A DNA stretch of 64,000 bases from Burkholderiales bacterium (GTDB lineage: Bacteria > Pseudomonadota > Gammaproteobacteria > Burkholderiales > Burkholderiaceae_C). The stretch covers positions 19,427 through 83,426 of the forward strand of contig JACRBA010000135.1 of NCBI GenBank assembly GCA_016213265.1, written 5' to 3'. Of the stretch, positions 61,004 through 64,000 are shown piece after piece. The notes below the pieces were generated by a model. The model ran no database searches, was not told the DNA's origin, and saw only the letters and a list, made by a program, of their open reading frames with translations. Position 1 is the stretch's first letter, and each line of letters opens with the position of its first letter. The position numbers were made by a program, and so were the translations under genes.

Positions 61004-63049
61004 ATGACGAGCACAACCGCACGAACTTCGACCTACGCGACCGCACCCATGGCCAGGCCACCCGCCGCCGCCGGCTTCTTCGCACATCACGGCATCTGGG
61101 CACCGGGCGTACGACTGTTCCGCGCCCTGCGCTTCAGCGCCAAGGCCGCCATCATTTCGCTGGCCTTCGTCGTGCCCTTGCTGGCATTGGTCGCCTGGCA
61201 ACTGATTCAGCAATCCGATCACGCGATGAAGTCGCGCGCCGATGCCACGCGCCAGCATGTCGAGATCGCGCACGGGATCCTGGTTCAGGCCCATGGGCTC
61301 GAGACGAAGGGCAAGCTGTCGAGGGATCAGGCCCAGCAGTGGGCCCGGGACACCGTGGCGGCCTTGCGCTACGAGGGCAGCGAGTACTTCTGGATCAACG
61401 ACATGCACCCGCACGTCCTGATGCACCCGATCAAGCCGGAACTCAACGGCAAGGACGTCTCCGACCTCAAAGATCCCAACGGCCTGCGCCTCTTCAAAGC
61501 GTTTGTCGACAAGGTCCGGAGCGAGGGCAAGGGATTCGTCGCCTATCAGTGGCCCAAGCCTGGCAGCGACAAACCGGTGGACAAGTTGTCCTACGTGCAG
61601 GGGTTCGAACCGTGGGGTTGGGTGATCGGCTCCGGCATCTACGTCGGAGAGGTCCGCGACGACCTCCTGCACCAGGCCGCCTGGATGGCCGGCGTGGTGT
61701 TCGCCTCGCTCGCCGTGGCCGGCTACCTGTTCTTCAGCTTCTACCGGGTGATGGATGGCGGTCTGAACGAAACGCGGCGGCACCTGCGCGCGATGACCGA
61801 GGGCGACCTCACGACGTCACCGTCGCCATGGGGGCGCGATGAGGCCGCGCAGTTGATGTTCGAACTGCGCGAGATGCAGGAGTCCCTGCGAACGATGGTC
61901 TTGCGCGTGCGCCGGTCCAGCCAGGAGATCGTGCATTCCAGCAGCGAAGTGGCCTCGGGCGCGATGGATTTGTCGGCCCGGACGGAACAGGCCGCTGCCA
62001 ACCTGGAGGAGTCCGCCGCTTCCATGGAACAGATTTCGGCGACAGTGAAGAACAGCGCCGATCACGCCAGCGAGGCTGCGCGCGTGGCCGCCGGCAACGA
62101 AGCGTCGGCTGCGGCCGGCGGCGACGTGATGCACCAAGTGGTGCAGACGATGGACTCCATCCGTCAGTCCTCGGGGCGCATCGGCGACATCGTGGGCACG
62201 ATCGACGGCATCGCCTTCCAGACCAACATCCTGGCGCTCAACGCGGCTGTCGAGGCCGCGCGTGCCGGAGAGCAGGGTCGCGGCTTCGCAGTCGTGGCAT
62301 CCGAAGTCCGCACCTTGGCGCAGCGGGCGGCGCACGCGGCCCACGAAATCAAGGGACTCATCGGCGGCAGCGTCGAACAGGTCAACGCGGGAGCCGCCGT
62401 GGTCAACACGGCCGGCGAGCGGATGGGTGAGATCGTCGCCGCTTCGCAGCGGGTCAGCGGATTGCTCTCCAACATCGCCGAAGGCTCGCGCGAGCAGAGC
62501 CAGGGCGTGGCCCAGATCGGCCAAGCGGTCAACGAACTCGACCGCATGACCCAACAGAACGCCGCATTGGTGGAGCAGACGGCCGCAGCGGCCGAAGCCA
62601 TGAAGGACCAGGCCCTTACCCTGGCACAGGAGGTCGATCGATTTAAGCTTCCCGCGGGCCTGGAACTCGCGGTGGAGGCCGCACCGGCGGTGGTGACTGA
62701 CTTCGACTTCGACAAGGCCATCGAGGCGCATCGGCAATGGAAGGTCAGGCTGCGCAAGGCAATCGCCGAGCGGTCTTCGCTCGACGCTGACACGCTTTGC
62801 CGCGACGATCGCTGTCCGCTGGGTCAGTGGCTCCATGGCAATGGCGGACGACGTTGGGGCTCGGCGCCTGGGTTCACCGCCTTGCTCGAGCGGCACGCGG
62901 AGTTTCACAACGCTGCCGGACAGGTCGCGCGCCAAATCAATGCGGGCGCCGTTGAACAGGCCGAGCGCCTGATCGGGGCCGGATCCCGTTTTGCGCAAGT
63001 TTCCACAGAGGTCTGTACGCTGCTTACCCGTGCGAAGCGCGGCCTCTGA
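61004..63049 (+). CDS. Methyl-accepting chemotaxis protein with sCache and CZB domains
   Basis: 681 residues. Membrane helix 1 (about 47-68), a periplasmic single-Cache domain (about 70-215, '[32 protein letters not shown]'), helix 2 (about 223-245), a short HAMP-like link, then the methyl-accepting coiled coil with the signalling tip '[37 protein letters not shown]'. The C-terminus is a zinc-binding CZB domain: His in 'AIEAHRQWK', Cys in '[11 protein letters not shown]' and HxxxH in 'LLERHAEFH'. Expected to sense small carboxylates outside and zinc or oxidants inside. No che genes in the window. Confidence 0.93.
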   Translation: MTSTTARTSTYATAPMARPPAAAGFFAHHGIWAPGVRLFRALRFSAKAAIISLAFVVPLLALVAWQLIQQSDHAMKSRADATRQHVEIAHGILVQAHGLETKGKLSRDQAQQWARDTVAALRYEGSEYFWINDMHPHVLMHPIKPELNGKDVSDLKDPNGLRLFKAFVDKVRSEGKGFVAYQWPKPGSDKPVDKLSYVQGFEPWGWVIGSGIYVGEVRDDLLHQAAWMAGVVFASLAVAGYLFFSFYRVMDGGLNETRRHLRAMTEGDLTTSPSPWGRDEAAQLMFELREMQESLRTMVLRVRRSSQEIVHSSSEVASGAMDLSARTEQAAANLEESAASMEQISATVKNSADHASEAARVAAGNEASAAAGGDVMHQVVQTMDSIRQSSGRIGDIVGTIDGIAFQTNILALNAAVEAARAGEQGRGFAVVASEVRTLAQRAAHAAHEIKGLIGGSVEQVNAGAAVVNTAGERMGEIVAASQRVSGLLSNIAEGSREQSQGVAQIGQAVNELDRMTQQNAALVEQTAAAAEAMKDQALTLAQEVDRFKLPAGLELAVEAAPAVVTDFDFDKAIEAHRQWKVRLRKAIAERSSLDADTLCRDDRCPLGQWLHGNGGRRWGSAPGFTALLERHAEFHNAAGQVARQINAGAVEQAERLIGAGSRFAQVSTEVCTLLTRAKRGL

Positions 63050-63052
63050 GTC

Positions 63053-63078
63053 TGCGGCGACGTCGCTTGTTCGCCGCA
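63053..63078 (+). terminator. Hairpin after the chemoreceptor gene
   Basis: 8-bp stem TGCGGCGA / TCGCCGCA with a 10-base loop, starting 3 bases after the stop codon. No T-run follows, so it may end transcription weakly or only protect the message end; the convergent gene stops 20 bases further on. Confidence 0.35.
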
Positions 63079-63097
63079 AGTGGACCAGGCGCGCGAT

Positions 63098-63505
63098 CTA
63101 CGATGAACGCGGTTGCGCAGGCCGTGCGCCCAACTGCGCGCGCGCCTCGGTGAGCGAATCGCAAACAGTGATCCGGTAGGCACGGTCGCTGATGGCGTTG
63201 TAGGTGCCCAGGGCAGCGAGAACAGACGGTTCGGTGGCCACGAACACGGCGGAGATCGCTGGGTTAGTCATCGCCGGACCTTGCAGGAAGGCCTCGATCA
63301 GCTCGATCTCGGCGCTCGTGGCCGTCAGCGCCTGAACCGAGCGCGCATCCACGATGGCAAAGCGAAGGTCGTCAAAGCGGGGGTCCGCCGCAATCCGCTC
63401 GTGACACGCCAGCACGTCACTGGCCATCAGGTTTCCTGAGTACCTGATCACCAAACCGCACGCCTCCCATGCCAGGTCAAACGGCACGTCAACCCTCTCA
63501 GCCAT
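63098..63505 (-). CDS. STAS/SpoIIAA-like hypothetical protein
   Basis: 135 residues. 'GLVIRYSGNLMASDVLACHERIAADPRFDDLRFAIVDARSVQAL' has the strand-helix-strand course of STAS-like domains that detect nucleotides or act as anti-anti-sigma factors, but the phosphorylatable Ser is not obvious. No membrane segment. Converges on the chemoreceptor gene; function not known. Confidence 0.7.
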   Translation of the reverse strand: MAERVDVPFDLAWEACGLVIRYSGNLMASDVLACHERIAADPRFDDLRFAIVDARSVQALTATSAEIELIEAFLQGPAMTNPAISAVFVATEPSVLAALGTYNAISDRAYRITVCDSLTEARAQLGARPAQPRSS

Positions 63506-63681
63506 CCCCGCTTCACTGATCCGGTACTGTAGCCAAGCATCACCGTCGCTCTCATTGGCCGGGTTGCGTCAACCGGTCCACAGGCGTAGCTTGATGAGTT
63601 GTCTGCTGAGCGCCGGCATGAAACACAACTTCTCTTGTGTGAGCGGCCTGCCGAGTTTGGCTGAAATAACGAGCTCAAATG

Positions 63682-63711
63682 ACGTCCTGATAACTCCACT
63701 TTTCAGGACGT
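63682..63711. repeat. Perfect 9-bp inverted repeat
   Basis: ACGTCCTGA, 12 bases, TCAGGACGT. It lies 28 bases past the stop of the SMC-like ATPase gene on the - strand side, within an A+T-richer stretch (63,590-63,710) that contains no convincing gene. It could be the terminator stem of that gene or an element end. Confidence 0.45.
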
Positions 63712-63738
63712 GGCCTCCGGTGGCCCGGCGGAGGCCGC

Positions 63739-64000
63739 TCACCCAGGACACCGCGCCGCGCTCATCGCTTCGAGATCGATCACCGCATCTGCCATCGCTG
63801 TCAGTTCCGGCGTCTGCGACACAAAGAACTCCCGCGTATACCCACCCAGTTCCAGCACTCGCCGCTTCATCGCCATGAACATGCGCTTGCGCTCCGGGTC
63901 CAGCGGTCCGTCGGTCTCGTCGGAGAACAGGGTGTCGTAGCGCCGGCCGGTGTTCTGCGCCAGGTACAGCGCGACGGCCCTCACCAGGCACTCGTTGATC
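63739..64000 (-). CDS. SMC/SbcC-like ATPase, C-terminal part (5' end outside window)
   Basis: The frame is open to the window edge; 86 residues are visible. 'CLVRAVALYLAQNTGRRYDTLFSDETDGPLDPERKRMFMAMKRRVL' is the Walker B/D-loop part of an ABC-type DNA repair ATPase, and 'FVSQTPELTAMADAVIDLEAM' matches the H-loop end of SMC/SbcC/RecN-like proteins, where a His commonly stands in place of the Gln of 'VSQTPE'. Such ATPases are frequent in phage-defence loci. The head domain and coiled coil lie outside the window. Confidence 0.7.
   Translation of the reverse strand, partial: INECLVRAVALYLAQNTGRRYDTLFSDETDGPLDPERKRMFMAMKRRVLELGGYTREFFVSQTPELTAMADAVIDLEAMSAARCPG

Noticed and set aside
63569..63991. 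140-codon - strand frame overlapping the SMC-like ATPase tail
   Set aside because: Different frame from the ATPase motifs and Arg-rich; it is a shadow over most of its length, with only its last part in unassigned DNA.
1..64000. CRISPR arrays, tRNA or rRNA genes, insertion sequences, integrases
   Set aside because: Looked for regular spaced repeats, cloverleaf ends and transposase motifs; none was seen, though a short tRNA could be missed without a covariance search.

Overview
The window is high-GC DNA (roughly two thirds G+C by eye) from what looks like a betaproteobacterium of the order Burkholderiales. This rests on the trimeric general porin, the Liv-type ABC operon with a built-in acyl-CoA ligase, a chemoreceptor with a C-terminal zinc-binding CZB domain, and the efflux and GGDEF gene styles. 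It is an inference; no rRNA, tRNA or other taxonomic marker is present. I saw no insertion sequence, integrase or CRISPR array, but at least eight genes are truncated or broken, so the region has been rearranged and is decaying in places.

Bases 1-27,700 form a catabolic island for a CoA-activated, probably alpha-methyl-branched or side-chain acid. On the + strand are the tail of a TetR regulator, a MaoC hydratase, an ETF-quinone oxidoreductase, two short-chain dehydrogenases and a CaiB-type CoA transferase, several translationally coupled. A divergent pair follows: an alpha-methylacyl-CoA racemase (-) and an acyl-CoA dehydrogenase (+). Next comes a complete Liv-type uptake operon (LivG, acyl-CoA ligase, LivH, LivM, two paralogous binding proteins, LivF). 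On the - strand lies a tightly packed operon: enoyl-CoA hydratase, nitronate-monooxygenase-like flavoprotein, thiolase-fold protein, DUF35, two MaoC-fold proteins, thiolase-fold protein, DUF35. This resembles the steroid side-chain hydratase-aldolase set (ChsH1/ChsH2/Ltp2) split into separate genes. A broken ligase-SDR pair, a porin and a third thiolase/DUF35 pair complete the island. A 14-bp palindrome, CNAAC-N4-GTTNG, sits in front of five of these units and marks a probable single regulon.

Bases 27,900-45,800 are an envelope and stress segment: a PagL-like lipid A deacylase, an outer-membrane efflux channel and the C-terminal two thirds of an RND pump. That pump is cut at a single junction (about 32,224-32,242) against a beheaded DapA/NahE-type aldolase gene. 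A HlyD / double-ATPase / permease ABC exporter follows, preceded by an in-frame deletion scar of a P-type ATPase. Then come a beta-CASP metallo-hydrolase, a DUF4010 membrane protein remnant, an MFS transporter, GlgC and two tandem DUF302 proteins.

Bases 45,900-54,700 carry two GGDEF diguanylate cyclases, an EmrAB-like efflux pair with its MarR regulator, a universal stress protein and a DUF2306 membrane protein. From 54,700 to the end is an accessory stretch: a Ser/Thr kinase-TPR gene without its kinase domain, ParDE, a nucleotidyltransferase remnant, a HTH/PIN toxin-antitoxin pair divergent from an intact nucleotidyltransferase, a chemoreceptor, a small STAS-like protein and the tail of an SMC-like ATPase running off the right edge.
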